From: Liolophura sinensis
Taxonomy: Eukaryota > Mollusca > Polyplacophora > Chitonida > Chitonidae
Direction: 5' to 3'
NCBI RefSeq assembly: GCF_032854445.1
Contig: NC_088295.1
Coordinates: 71,390,028 to 71,454,027 of the forward strand
DNA: 64,000 bases
In this document: in pieces, positions 46,239-59,637 of the stretch
Layout: each line of letters starts with the position of its first letter
How positions within the stretch are numbered: position 1 is the stretch's first letter
The notes under the pieces: generated by a model
Seen by the model: only the letters and a program-made list of their open reading frames with translations
Databases searched by the model: none
What the model was told of the DNA's origin: nothing
Program-made: the position numbers and the translations under genes

Positions 46239-48555
46239 CTAACCTTGAAATTGCTTGCTAAGGTAAATAGAGCTCACAAAATCCAGGAGAATGAGCAACT
46301 TAGTCATGAATGAAAGTTTAGGTCATTCACAGTATAGGTATATGATGGAAAGTGCTTAGGGCTACTGTTTTGTGAAACCACTTTTCAATCAATGACGCGA
46401 TGAACAGACAACATGGCAATAATTGCACCACCTTTTATTCCTGGAAAATCTTGCTGGATTAAACTGCCAGTGAAGATCTATATCCATTGCACAACCCACA
46501 AAACTGGCACACAATATCGCGTAGTCATTCTATTTTATTCAGGGATATTGCACCATAAATAATAAGCATTAAAGTATGAACAATTCACTGTTCCAAGGGT
46601 GGTTATTTGGAATTTCTTTTTTGATAAAAAAAATCAAATGTTTAAATGTATTTTGATCTAGATATATAAGCGAAATATGTCCAATCTGGGAAAAACTCTT
46701 CCCAGGCCAAAGCTTATAATTAAGCTAATGAGAAACAAAGGGTCATACGAGTGAAGACTCTTTACACGGTTACTACCAGTAGAAAGAAAGTCTAAATAGT
46801 CAGTCTATTGGCACAACTAATGTACAAAATTTATCACAGCGCTAGTATCATCTTCTCTATACAGAAACATTTATAATTTCTGCAAATTCTCATCGAGATG
46901 GGAGTGGGTGGATGCTAAATCCACAAAGTGGAATTTGATACTTCCCATCAAACTAGATATACATGTAGCTGTAGATAAAGGATGTTCTTTTTAACTGTTT
47001 TATCTTTCATCTACCAATCAAAGTCACAATAAATAAATGTTTCTGTGGGATATATGCAGAAATCCCACACTTCTTTCTGACAGCAGCTACCAATTAATTC
47101 TTAATTCAAACTTCTGTAGCATCATAATGTCCACCCTAAGAAATCATACATATAGATGTTTGAAACCTTAAACTGCAACTGAATGTGATGTGGGTTTGTT
47201 TCTGGCAGATAACAAAATTCATTGCGTCCTAGAATTAAACACACAGTCTTTAGCCGTACAGAGACACATGTACAGAGGGACGGACAAACAGCCAACAAAT
47301 TGGCTACTGATTGTTGACATTCATTGGTGGGTGAATTTCAGTTTGTGGTCCACATTTACACTGGTGCATTAAAAATAATATAATTCATTGATTTTATGGT
47401 GGGAATTTGGGAATGATGAACCATATTGTTCTTGTTATTAGTATGTAGTAAGTTTGTTTGAATGGTGAACAAACATGTACGTATGTGATTTTGTTCTCTC
47501 AAGGAAATATTTTTGAAGACCTCCTACTGAAAAGAATTATCTCAAGATAAGCATGAAAGCTTCAATATCTCCAAGATAACATACAAATGGTATGGGTACA
47601 TAAATGCATATATATATTTACACAAGGTCACAAGTTTCAAATTGTCTTAATTGAAAATTCCTTATTGGATAAGGTTTCGGTACAGTACAAATCACTGGAC
47701 CATATCAAGATATACAAATTATCTAATAACTTCTCCTGCAAAATGGAGTGATGCACTGAATGGCTATTTCTCTTTGTATGTGATGACATTGTCTAAAATG
47801 GCCAAGGCTGAAAGTCAAATGCTTTTGACCGACATCATCACCCTCTTTTGGTAACCTAAATTATAGGCAACCACAAATTTTGCAATGATCCATATCTTGC
47901 AAATGACATTAAGATATTTAGTTCACATATGATATATAAAATATATCCCAAGTGACAGAATAATTTTCTCCACACACATGTACATATGTGTAAAACTGTA
48001 CCATCACAACAATGTGCCAAAAGAATCAAGAAAACAAGGTAAACACAATATGGCTGTTTTTTTATCTGATGCATTCTCTGTTTTGGTATGCAATATTTGT
48101 TTAAAAATATATAATTATGTATTAGATGGTGTTAAATGTGGATAATAACTCTACAGTAATCACCTCGTCAACTAACCTGACAGTAGAAGGAGGTTAGGCA
48201 AATTGTCAATATGTAAAGGAATCATGACTGAGAACTAGCCATCAGTTTTCATGAGAAGTCATGGTAAACCCTTAACAGTCAATGTACTTTATAGTGACAT
48301 GAAAATGCTGAGACATTAAGTGCCTTAAAATTTGAAAAAAAATTTTGATTTTAAAAAACATCAATAAAGAAACAATAACAATCTAATGAGTAAAATGGAA
48401 GGTTTCAAGAAATGGGTCTTAACCAGTAACTAGTTCTATGGTGATTAACCATGAGAAACCCTGTGACTATGAGATGGAGATTAAATGGTTGAATGACCAA
48501 TGTCTACCTCTGTTGGACTGTGACAGAGGTAGTTTTTTTTTTATGCACACCCAGG
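46239..48555 (-). other. 3' flank and probable 3'UTR of the membrane-protein gene
   Basis: AT-rich, with no coding exon recognised. The 3'UTR of the minus-strand gene whose stop is at 48556-48558 should begin here. Its end cannot be fixed, because several AATAAA-like sites exist on the minus strand. Confidence 0.4.
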
Positions 48556-49921
48556 TCAGACGGTTGTGATGATTTCAGCCAAATGCTCCCTGGAGTCCGT
48601 CAATGGCAACTTCGTCATTGAGCCATCGGGTGAATCCGGCAAATCCGAGTCTGAGTCCAGGGAATCCTGCTCAATCACGACACACGGATTATTAAGATCA
48701 ATGTTGACCATGGCCGTGCTCTTTCCCTCCTCTGTATTCCCTCCCCCATCTTGACCAGTCCCTGGCAGAGGCCTAACACATGTAGTCGCTAACGAGTGAC
48801 CATTCTCAGACCGGCCACCATTCTGTTTGGGCGCAGAGCCAGGTCCTGAGTATACCGCTGATTTAGACAATATAGCGGGTTTGGGGACTGGTTTAGATTT
48901 AAGAGCAGTATCAGACACAGGGCCCACTGGCTTATTAGCCCGTATTGTCTCTGGGGCTGGTGCTAAGTCGGTGGAGATTCTTTGATATGTGCTCCCTTTC
49001 ACTGGGGGAGAGTTCACTTTGCCAACGCTCCCATTGCTTGGCGAACTCTTTCCCATCACACAAGTGCTATTTGCCGGCAGAGCTCCACTGACAGTATTCC
49101 CTTTCATTGGCTTAGCCACATTTTCCAATGTCCTGTTTGTTGGGAAAGTGACTTTCTCTGAAGTCTTTCCACTTGGCAACATCTCTTTCTTCAGTAAACT
49201 TTTCATTGGCAATGTTTCAAAGTTCATCTTATTACCTGTAGGTGACTTATTTTTGTCCACTTCTATAAAGTGAACCTTATCCTCACTTTTACCTGAAGGA
49301 GAGACTGCACTGTTTTTGCCTGCTGGTTTAATGGTTTTCTGACCAGTTTTGTCTGGAGGTGAACTGTCTACAGAATTCTTTCCTGTCCTTAGTTGCTTAC
49401 CTAAACCAGAACCTGGTGGTCTGAACACATGGCTAGCTGGTTTGTCACTATCAGATTCAGCATGTATATCAGCTTTTATCACCTGAATTTTTTCACCAGG
49501 GTCAGGCTGAGTGTCCTTGACATTAACTGCCATCAAAGAAGTTCTTTCGTTAGCTTCTTCAGCAGCAGTAGCATCATGACCTGGATCACCTGTTCTTGTC
49601 ACACTGTCACATGACTGTGGATCGGAGTCCGCCTTATTGAGCAATGGAATCACCTCCCCTGTACGGCTGTTCCCAGTATCTATGCTCGTGTAGGTGGGGT
49701 TCTGTTCCACAGGTTCTACAGCTTCCTCACACACAGATGTCTCCCTAGAGCAGGTGCGTGAGTCAATCACACCTAAACTGTTACCCTTCTCCCCCAGGCT
49801 CTTGTCATTTACCTCTAAGCTCTTGTGCCCCTGGGATTTTCCCATCTTCGCAGACTTAGAAGGACCTGATGTGGACACCACTGAAGGTTCATTGTTTGCT
49901 TTTTGTTTTCGTTCTCGGTGC
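48556..49921 (-). CDS. Last coding exon: 454-residue disordered cytoplasmic tail with a C-terminal PDZ ligand
   Basis: The acceptor ttgtctatcag precedes 49921 and the stop TGA is at 48558-48556. The tail is rich in Ser, Lys, Pro, Thr and Asn, with no predicted fold. It has many basic Ser/Thr sites (LPMKSLLKKEMLPSGKTS, KSKPVPKPAILSKS) and an acidic cluster, EQDSLDSDSDLPDSPDGS, suited to casein kinase 2. It ends HLAEIITTV. The 1.37-kb frame stays open with non-repetitive, biased coding composition, which supports it as a true exon even though no homologue was recognised. Confidence 0.75.
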
Positions 49922-52900
49922 CTGATAGACAAAAGAAACAGAAATAAAAACAGACATGCAAATTGCAACAAAAATTGGCGTGCAGAAACCAAAATGAATA
50001 CAAAACGAAAACTTATGAACGTACCATACTCACAGCTTACAATGTACCAGTACACTTAAAAATCAATTAAAGGAAAACTTAAGTCAATAAAGCCAAGCAA
50101 AAATATAAACATGCTCAGAGACTAACTTCACTGGAAAACAATGAATAAACCTGCAGACATGTCACAAATTCACATAAATACAGAACTGGGCATGTAAATG
50201 GAACTTTCAAACCAAGTAAGTTATGTAATGGTAGCCTATTATCTTAGGGTATTGCAGGTACTAGTATCAGATAAGCCAGAATACCAGGTACATATACTTG
50301 TTTTTTTTTCATTAAAAACCCAATTATACATTTACAGGGCATGCCTGTTTTTATCTTTCTCATGATGATATAGAAGGCCTCTTCAAAGTTGACATGTAAG
50401 CAGCCAGACAAAGCATACTGGAGTATCACAGTGCTCTAAGATTAGCTCCTGGGTTATATTACGTTCAGTGAGGGTAAGGTTACGAGTGCTAACACTGAAC
50501 TCTGGGAACGTGGTGATAACTTGTTGAGAAATACCACTCTATCCAGGTCACACCACTGCCTACTAAAGACTACTGTAAAGTAGCCAATGGGATGCTGTAA
50601 GAAGTTATCATAAGCGTCCATCAATACTTTTTTTGAGTGGCAACATGCTGTTGATTGAGTCACAGAATACTTTCTATGATAATGTGAGGTTTGATGCACC
50701 AGTGAATGTAAACTTATTTCCAATAAGTATTAATATCTTGAACCTGTCACTGGTTATTTAAACAGGTTGAGAAATTGGGGTAATAGCTGTTGTTGTTTTC
50801 TTATGCTGATTTAACGGCATGACTTTTTCTCCATCACTTCCAAATTCATTAAATTTCAATAGTATAACTAATTTAGGTCAGCCTACAAGAAATTTTACAT
50901 TGCACAAAACTATGTTTCAATAATCTCCTGGAAAATGCTGTATATAAAATATGCCTGTCCCAAGGATGAAGACATGTCAAATGACTTTTAATTTACATCT
51001 TTCTCTTCACATGACTTAAAATTACATTTTTCTCTTCATGTGACTTTCAATTACATCTTTCTCTTCGCATCTTGTTTGATCACATCCAACAGCTCACTGT
51101 CAAACATGATAAACCAGGCAATATTAGGCAGAATTTGAATTGTTTCAGTTTACATGTGTTTACAGGTATGAGAAAAACAACTACATTTAGCAGCGCTGTA
51201 CATCTTTATGAATTAAACCCACGTGTATATTAAACAAAATTATTTTCAGAAGCTATTTTCAAACAACATCCTTTTTCTGTTTTTCATGTGAATGAAGTAA
51301 GGGTTGGGGAGGAGTGTGTTTGTTGTGGAGACAGTTCTATCTGGGTTATCTGGTGACGGTAAGCAAGGTGCTGGACGGAGGAAATCACACCATGCTCAAC
51401 CTTAACTCACCTTCAAACCCCGTAATTCCGGCATAAACTCACTCTCACTATAGCCTTTATTACACTTAATGACAAGATGCTGAAAGACAGAGAGCAATTG
51501 ATATTCACATCTCTTTTCAGCACATATAGTTCTGATACACACTGTGCGCTTGAAACTGAAAAATGTTCATTTCTGTTGATAGGCAGGTGGGAATGAATGT
51601 ATGTATGCTGGGGGGTTACATTATTCTTGACAATTTTTTCAGTTGTATTACGACATTTATCACGTGGAGTAGACCACAATACCAATTCTGACATGAGATG
51701 AGAGATAATAAATCATCCAACAGTTTCTGTTCTATTCAAAAAAACAGTTTTGATAAAACCCAAATACTGGTTTACATGTATAATGTACATCTTATCATTT
51801 GAGTTCACACAGTACGTTTGCTACAGTTTGTATCTGAAGGGTATCTTCAAGTAATTTTTTCAGCACAAATGCTTTTAATCTAGAAATAAGAATCTGTACC
51901 AGTAATCTACTGTTTCTTTTTGCTTTTGCTAGGCATGATGTGTACATTATATGTCTGAAGTAATGTTCAGCCAATCCAGCTATTTTGAGTACAAGTAACA
52001 ATATGAGCGTAAAAGGTTTTTGTTGCTATTATCAGGTGCCAATTACGGTACATGAGCGTTATGTAACTCCAGAATCGAGTAAACATGAAAACCCTTCAAG
52101 TCCGTGTCATATCCCTGAGGCCTTCTCTCCACCATCAATCACTTTACACCAGGCTTCAACACAAGCTGTCTACATTTATGTTCCAAGAACATGATAGTAC
52201 TGACTCAAGCTGACATTGGATGGGCTGACAGTAGAGGAAGTCCCAGGTGGTCTGCGTGAGCTAATATAGACAAAGTCCTTAACTCTAGGGACAAATAACA
52301 CCTGTAGTCAGCCTTAACTTAATTAGAAATAAATTCACCTTCTGTAAACGGTCTGGCCAGTATATCAGGTTGTACACCTCTAGCTACCCCCCACACACTT
52401 ACGGTGTATGTAGAGCAATTGACATGGCCGGATGAGGCCATTTATTTATCAACCCTGTTTAGATCCTGAACGTGAGTAAGCACTGTGATTTGATTACCTC
52501 AATTATCATGCAGAACTGATCACCCATCTGACCAGGCAGATTTGACAGCTCTTTTATCACACACATTCAATCACCTAGCTACCTTTATAACATAGAGATT
52601 TGATTGCTTTTGTATGATGCAGATTTTATCACCTATCAGAGCAGGCAAATTTGACCACCTTTTTTAACATGTATATTTGGTCACCTATTATTAAAACTTG
52701 AGCAGACAATTTTATTGATGTATGTGAGCAGATGGCCATGACCTCAAATTCAAGCAGGTATATTTCAGCACCAATGAAAAAATTTGTCTGCGTGCGTGAA
52801 TTTGATCAACTAGGCAAAGCTGGTCACCCACTTGAGCCAGCAGTTTGATCACCTACCTGATCAGACAATTTGACCACCGACTCAAGAAGTTAGATGTGAT

Positions 52901-55900
52901 CACCTTCCCGAGTAGGCGGTTTTGATCACCTTCCCGAAAAAGTCAGATTTTGCACCTACATGTAGCTGAATAATCAGTTTAATCACCTACCTACACAGGT
53001 TGTTCGATCAACTACCTGAACAGACAGGTTTGATCATCTACCTAAGCAGGCAGTTTGACCACCTACCTGAGCCAGTAGTTTGAACACCTACCTGAGTAGA
53101 CAGATTTGATAATCTACCTGAGCAGATAGTTTGATCAGCTGCCTAAGCAGGCAGTTTGGTCAGCTACCTAAGCAAACAGTTTGATCAGCTATCTGAGCAA
53201 GCTGTTTCATCACCCACCTGGGCAGACAGTTTGATCACCTACCTGAGTCGGAAGATTGGTCATCTACCTGAGCCAGTAGTCTGATCGCCTACCTGACTCA
53301 TTAGTCTAACCATCTACCTGAGCCAGTAGTCTGATCACCTACCTGACTCATCAGTCTAACCATCTACCTGAGCCAGTAGTCTGATCACCTACCTGACTCA
53401 TTAGTCTAACCATCTACCTGAGCCCATAGTTTGATCACCTACCTAAGTAGGCAGTTTGAACAGGAGCCTGATCCATTATTTCACCCACATACCTGAGCCT
53501 GTAGTTTGATCACCTACCTATAAAGGTGACAGTTTCATCACCTACTAGAGCAGCGATTTAATAACCTACCTGAATAGGCAGATTTGATCACCTACCTGAG
53601 CTAACTGACCTGATCTACCCACCTTGGCTGGCTGGCTGGCTGGCTGGCAAATTTGACAACTTTCCTGATCCAATATGGAGACAACATGTTGATCACAGTA
53701 GTTTAAATGTGTCATTTAACAATGTCACACAGAATGAACTCAACTAAACAGTTGTAGGACTTACCAGATGGTGTACAGGGCAACGATGACAAACACGATG
53801 AATAAGGTCCCAGCTGCCAGCACTGCGTACATCCAGAAGTTTGTGGGTCCATCCACTGTCACAAAGCAGATCACAGAGTCTCTCAATGAACAATTATATC
53901 AAACAATATCCTTACCCCCAAGTCTCTCATTTGCTAACTGAAAGATCAAGTTTAAATTTCATACTACATAAGATGATCCATGTCAACACGCATGTATGCA
54001 AATTAATTAATATCTAATACAAAATTAATGTTATAATTTCAGTTTTGCATATTAAATTATTAGACATAAGCTTTGCACAGAATCCATGTTCCCCCATGAA
54101 ATTTTGATATCTCCAGCTCTTCTGATGTAACTATACAGCTTCCAGTCCACCTAGATGTACACGGGCATACATTAGCCATGTTCACAGCGGGCAGAGATCA
54201 TCAATAATCAGGATGTACATTCACTAAACTTTGTAAATCAATGAATCAAATGAACCACACAAACCATATCACCATATGGTAGTATCATGGAAGAAAGAAG
54301 TTACAATGTATGTATAAATGGATTTTATCTAGTTTTGCACAGGAGATAGCCCTGCTAAGTGTCAATTTATACAGCCCTGGGACATGTTAAACACATTAGC
54401 AGCTAGTGCCAAAGATATTGTCTTAGTTATTTATACACATAAGCATCATTACACATAATGATAATGGAGTCAAATTATCACCATGTAAATAATTGAAAGC
54501 TCGTGCCTCATATTTTTATTATCATTAACACTAAAGTTCTCAGATTCTGCTAAGTTAACCTCACTGTGATGCAGCGCACCAAGGTTATTAAAGCCCAACT
54601 GCAATGGCTTTTAACAGCTCCACATAACATACAACTGATAAAACAATGTAAAAAAATTTCATCTCACACAAAGAATAATAAAATTCTGTTATCTAAATTA
54701 TTAAGACTAAATATGTATATGTGATCTACATGTACACATAAAAATAGCATTAGGAAGTCAAAAAATGAGTTCTTGTTTACAATGCACAATCCCAGAGTAC
54801 TGAAACATGCAAGGACAGACAACTGAACGTAATTCTCTTTTCCCCACGTTGTGCAAGGTTTTTATTCATGCATATTATGAAGGCATTATTCTGAGTAGAC
54901 TGATAAAATTACACTTTGTGAAGCCCTGAAATTGGCCCAGCCAACTAATGTAGTTTTGGTTCCAAAATCAACTTGAACGTGTGCATAACTTGTACTGAAA
55001 GTTGCGCTTTCATATGCCAAAAGGTTGAGGAATTAAGGTAGTTACAGACATACAGGATTCATTTAGAAGACGGTTACCAGCTACCTGCTAATTTAGACCC
55101 ATGCTCCTATCTTACTTCATTTAATTCTCTGGCAGGTAGCTTCTTACTTTTACAAGGTAGCTTTCTGCTCTAAAAGATAACTGAAAGTCCAGTATAAAAC
55201 AGTTTTTATATGGCAATCAGATGGGTTTATTTCGCTAAAGCGTACATCCCCAGATGTGCTATAAGCTGGTATGATTAACTTCGATTATTGCCGCATGCGG
55301 CTACTGAGTGGGGGGAGTTGGTCTACAAGGGCTGAAGATTGATAAACTTATCTGCAATGTCATATATGTCTAATATGTGGAAAACTCAAACAAACTGAAT
55401 AAATTTCAGTGTCATTTATTTAATTTTTTTGTAAATGAGCAACATTTTACACAATGTGACCGAATATATATGAATAATACAATAATGTTTAACAGATGAT
55501 ACTGCATACACATTTATGTAGCAAGAAAATGTGATGCGGAATCAGCATATCGCATTACATCAATCAGCTGCTGCTCAAATTTCACTTTAAGGTTTGTCAA
55601 TCTGGCATCCAGTCTTCTTTAAAACTTTGGCTACTTCCGTCTCATCTGATCTTAGTATTGATATCTCTTCTGTACAAAAAGATGGCATGGGGGTAAGTTC
55701 ATCTGGGGGTTGTTTGCGTATAGTTTTGCCTTAACGTGCTGAACAGCAGCATCGGTATGGCTGGGAGGATGGTTGTGGGCATTGGTCACATGAACATATG
55801 TGTCATTCTCAGTAGTCATGCCAGACGTACACCCAGCTTTTGTGCATCGCCACCATTATTTAGGTAAATGTGGACGATTTACACTATACAAGTTGGCATG

Positions 55901-58900
55901 GGAAAGCTTTCGCCCACATCATGCAGTTGGAATAAAGGATACCTCTGTCATTGCTGATGCCAAGTTGAAACTGTTATGAACGTAACTGTTGGAAGACCTA
56001 TTTATATAATCCGGTCAAGTGTCAGAACAGGAACCATGTTCACTCAATTTCCTGGCAGAACTTCTTTCACTACTGACAGAACTTAGTTCACCACCTACCT
56101 CAGCAGGGTTAAGCCGGTTATCCCGTTGTTTTTGCTAAGCTGTTACTAATACACGGATTAACGGAAGGTATTAAACCGTAGGCGTTGGCAGAATACACCA
56201 TGTATAAGTATACGGTAATTCACCGCAGGGCTCCAACACATATCCTATATGCAACACGTGCTAAACCAAGAGATTGACATCATACAATTCAACAAAATAT
56301 ATTACCATAGTAACTAGTCCTGAAAACTACAGGCATTCTGAAACACACAGGCCTACTGAGTGTCTGACATAATGTTCTCGCGTGAAACATGAGAGGGGTG
56401 ACATTAAATTAGTCAGGGTACATAACTCCCAGCAGTTTAATTTCATACTGTGGCCTTTTATCAAAATTTGTTCATATGCTTCTGCTCTCAACACGAACAT
56501 GACTAAAATATCAACATTTATTGAAAACCAAGAACAAAAGAAATTCAGTATGGCTAGAAGGGCTAATGAGAGGTGACATGCACATTTTATGTCTTGTATC
56601 CAAAATACACTGACTTTAAGTAAGCCCTCACATTAATATCTACAAACATCAAAATGGACAAAATACATTTCCTTTTCCTCAAGTGACATTAATGAACACT
56701 AGCACCTTGATACCATACTCCACTTCCAGCTTCAGTGGTGCCTGAATGCAGTATGTATATGTAGATTAAAGTCAAAACACATGCTGAAGCCACGGATAGA
56801 GTAATGGCCCAGTATCACATATCTTTCAATTCATGCAACCACATCTGGATCAACCGTAATTTATTCATGTATTTATTTATTTGATTGGTGCTTTACGCTG
56901 TACTCAAGAATATTTCACTTATACGACGGCAACCAGCATTATGGTGGTTGGAAAGCCCGGGGGAAACCCACCACCATCCCCAGGTTGCTGTCAGACCTTC
57001 CCACCTATGACCACACAAGAAGCCAGCATGAGCTGGCCTTGAACTCACAGCGACCACATTGGTCGTAATTTATTTAAGGTGACTAGATACTAGAACACCA
57101 TATCCAACAAACTTACGTAAAAACTAGAAACCCTTTTACCATTCATGCATTCTCTAAATGCGGGGTACAAATCTTCAATGTTTATTGTAATATACTGCTC
57201 AGAATGATGCGTAAATGGCTCTTGGCCTCTAGTGACTGGAGATGGTATGCTACAGTCACTTTATGGCTGACGTCTTTTCTTATAGCAGATTTAAGGATCA
57301 TGCTGTTGGACTGACAGAAAAAGATTCACAGCTCCCAAATGTCTACTATAACAGAATGATCCACAAATCCCAGGAAATTCTGGGTCCAGTGAATGGAGAC
57401 TTCTTTAAGCTCTCTAAGCTCTCTCTCTTGCTTTCCTCTGCAAAAGCATATGCTGCATATTAACCGCATTCTACGAACTATAGGGTAAGATCAGGACAAG
57501 GCTTATTCCTGGACTAAAATCAATTTTTCCTGCCACCTGACATAACAGGACATGAATGCCAGCTCTTCTCGAATGAACAATTACCAATATTCTTTACTTG
57601 TAAGCATAAGGGCAAGTGTTGCGGAAAAACCCTCATGTCATTGTTATCATGGTTAGACTGATGCATCTGTCCATCTGGTCGGGTGACATCATCATAGAAA
57701 TACTTTTGCTCTATTTCTGGTTAACTTATCTATACCTTAATATTCCTGCTTAACAAATGTTCAAATTAATGGAGGAGAAAACAAAAAGTAATGGTCATCA
57801 GAATCACTATGGTAAAATGTATCACATGTGTACACTGTGTGTGTTTTTGTGTGTGTGTGTGTGTGTGTGTTTTTGCAGTTTATGTTTGGATTGTAAAGTG
57901 GGAATTGGGGTACAATTAAGGGTTGTACAAGATTCTGTTGAAACATTGTAACCACTACTCAATGACCAATGTGTGTCTCACAAGACAATCTGGCACAAAA
58001 AGATAACACCACATTGGGATCTGAACCTCACTGTCAATTCCTTCACAGTATTCTGTTTAATACAGACTGAAGCCAGATCAGAATATCATTCTCAGAAAGA
58101 TACATTAATCCCTCCTTGGTTATTTACAGCACTGCTTCTGACACTTGTAGACTACAGATCAAGATTTGCGTGATAATAAACTTCAGACATCAATCTTACA
58201 ATTTATAAATGGCTTGATCACATCAGGCTACCACAGTGGGACCTGTGCCGTGGCTCCCTGCTATACAATACCGCACAAAAGGAGAAGTTGCCCATCCTAA
58301 TTGTATCACAGGCTTTTCACTTGAACATCCAAGGTTGCTGACAATAATGGCTTTCAAGATGTAAATAAGGTTTCTATATTTTGAATAATGTCCCTCATTG
58401 TGTATACGATGACTCATATTAACTTAATAAAAGATCATGTGATAAAATGAGAATATCAAGAATGACAAAAGAAATTAACCTCAGCTGCAACTGCCTTTGT
58501 CTGGAAGACTGAAATCAATAATTACAACTGGAAAAAAACTAATGATGACACAACTGTGGTACAAACTGCATTTAGTAAGTTTTTGTACAACAGACACTAC
58601 TGTAGAGCCGGGGTAATTTCCAAATGTAGCAATCTCAAGAGAAGTGTTTTAAAGCGGAGCTAAAATGGTTGTGGAGATATTAAACTTACATGGATAGTAG
58701 AGGGCTGGTGCTGCTGACGGGTTGGTCCCATTCACCCCAGCCATGACGCACTCCAGCAGGGTAGGGATGGGCTTGTTATCATAGATGGCTGAGTACGGTC
58801 GGTGACAGCCACACAGGTTGGTGTCCACACAGAACGAGTGGTTAGCAGAGCACAGGGGTAGACAGCTCAGAATCTCTGAGGGGCGCAGATCCTCATCGCA

Positions 58901-58905
58901 ACCAC
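48556..58905 (-). CDS. Type I transmembrane protein, 3' three coding exons, THSD7-like C-terminus with a long cytoplasmic tail; 5' end outside window
   Basis: Exons 58905-58690, 53855-53765 and 49921-48556 join in phase to give about 556 residues. The first encodes a Cys-rich extracellular segment (CDEDLRPSEILSCLPLC, then NHSFCVDTNLCGCHRPYS, then LLECVMAGVNGTNPS with an N-glycosylation site). The second encodes the membrane span (NFWMYAVLAAGTLFIVFV, then IVALYTIW). The third encodes a 454-residue tail starting HRERKQK, a basic stop-transfer. A Cys pattern just before a single span at the C-terminus, with a phase-1 intron between, recalls the end of thrombospondin type-1 domain proteins THSD7A/B. 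No TSP1 repeat lies in the window, so the family is inferred. THSD7 tails known to me are only about 40 residues, so this tail is unusual. The tail ends ITTV, a class I PDZ ligand. Confidence 0.6.
49922..52440. other. Intron of the THSD7-like gene, left part
   Basis: No exon recognised. A three-fold block of acttttaatttacatctttc/tctcttcacatga type lies at 50980-51070. Otherwise unique AT-rich sequence. Confidence 0.45.
52450..53652 (-). repeat. About 26-bp degenerate minisatellite in the intron after the transmembrane exon
   Basis: About 40 variable units of the form tttgatcacctacctgagca plus a short spacer (gacag, ggcag). On the gene's sense strand they read CTCAGGTAGGTGATCAAA, so many units carry a consensus 5' splice site CAG|GTAGGT. 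A better-kept 54-bp dimer (agtctgatcacctacctgac, catctacctgagcc) lies at 53270-53430, and the array ends in a tggc run at about 53630-53650, about 115 bp past the transmembrane exon donor. Confidence 0.85.
53765..53855 (-). CDS. Transmembrane exon of the THSD7-like gene
   Basis: 91 nt, acceptor gctttgtgacag, donor tctg|gtaagt. It encodes DGPTNFWMYAVLAAGTLF followed by IVFVIVALYTI, a 23-25-residue hydrophobic helix. Phases match both flanking exons. Confidence 0.8.
56862..57068 (-). mobile_element. Near full-length SINE, minus strand
   Basis: Read in reverse it gives a tRNA-like GTGAGTTCAAGGCCAGCTC, then GCTGGCTTCTTGTGTGGTC, AAGGTCTGACAGCAACCTG, GGTGGGTTTCCCCCGGGC, CATAATGCTGGTTGCCGTCG, AAGTGAAATATTCTTGAGTA and a CAAATAAATAAAT tail. 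Confidence 0.8.
57838..57878. repeat. (GT)n microsatellite
   Basis: Runs of tgtgtg broken by short T stretches. Confidence 0.85.
58690..58905 (-). CDS. Cys-rich extracellular exon of the THSD7-like gene
   Basis: 216 nt, acceptor tattgatattatcag, donor ccat|gtaagt. It has seven cysteines in about 72 residues (CDED, SCLPLC, SFC, LCGC, LEC). The preceding exon must end in phase 1 and was not found up to 64000. Confidence 0.75.
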
Positions 58906-59511
58906 CTGATAATATCAATAACAGAAAAAACGAACACTTTACAGTGTACAATCAAATCAGCAGCCAGGGAATTGAAACAAATCAAATCTTGGGTCCATTT
59001 TATCCACTTATCAGGAAATGATAAAATCTGTGAATGAACTGTTAATATATACCATTCTGCATCAATTTGGAACACAAATAAATCCACTAGCAATGGCATA
59101 AAATATAATACATGGCAATTTGCTATTCTTTTTTTTTACTTTATCAATAAAAAATTCCATCGACTGAGAAGAATCAATTTATTTGATCAGGAATTCACAA
59201 TTCATGCATGATTGTCTATATGACAAAGTAAAAATTAAATCTCTTAGATTACTGACTTTTTTGATCGGGGTTTAACAACAGACTTTGTAACATCTCAAGA
59301 CATAAAGTTAATGGTTGGAGGAAATCATGCAGAGCCTGGCAGAAAGCACTGCCTTTCACCAAGTAACTGTCAAAGAGTCTGGCAGAAAGCACTGCCTTTC
59401 ACCAAGCACGTGCCAAATTTCCTGATTAAAAGCTTTTCAACACCCACCAGTGAATCAATGAAAAAAAAAGTTTCATTGCACCTGGCTTATTGGTTTTGAA
59501 GACATAGTGGC

Positions 59512-59637
59512 TGATTTGTTTATTTGATTGGTGTTTGGTGCCATGCTCAAGAATATTTCACTTATACAACAGCAGTCAGCCCGGGGAAACTCACACCCAT
59601 CCCCACATTGCTAGAAGACCTTCCCACCTACCATATA
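59512..59637 (-). mobile_element. SINE 3' fragment, minus strand
   Basis: Reverse reading: GGAAGGTCTTCTAGCAATG, GGGGATGGGTGTGAGTTTC, CCCCGGGC, the AAGTGAAATATTCTTGAGCA block and a CAAATAAACAAA tail. The taatgctgg block is shortened. Confidence 0.7.

Larger units (their letters stand above)
53856..58689. other. Intron between the transmembrane and Cys-rich exons
   Basis: Largely unique AT-rich sequence. It holds a full-length minus-strand SINE (listed separately) and a (GT)n run at about 57838-57878. No other exon was recognised. Confidence 0.5.
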
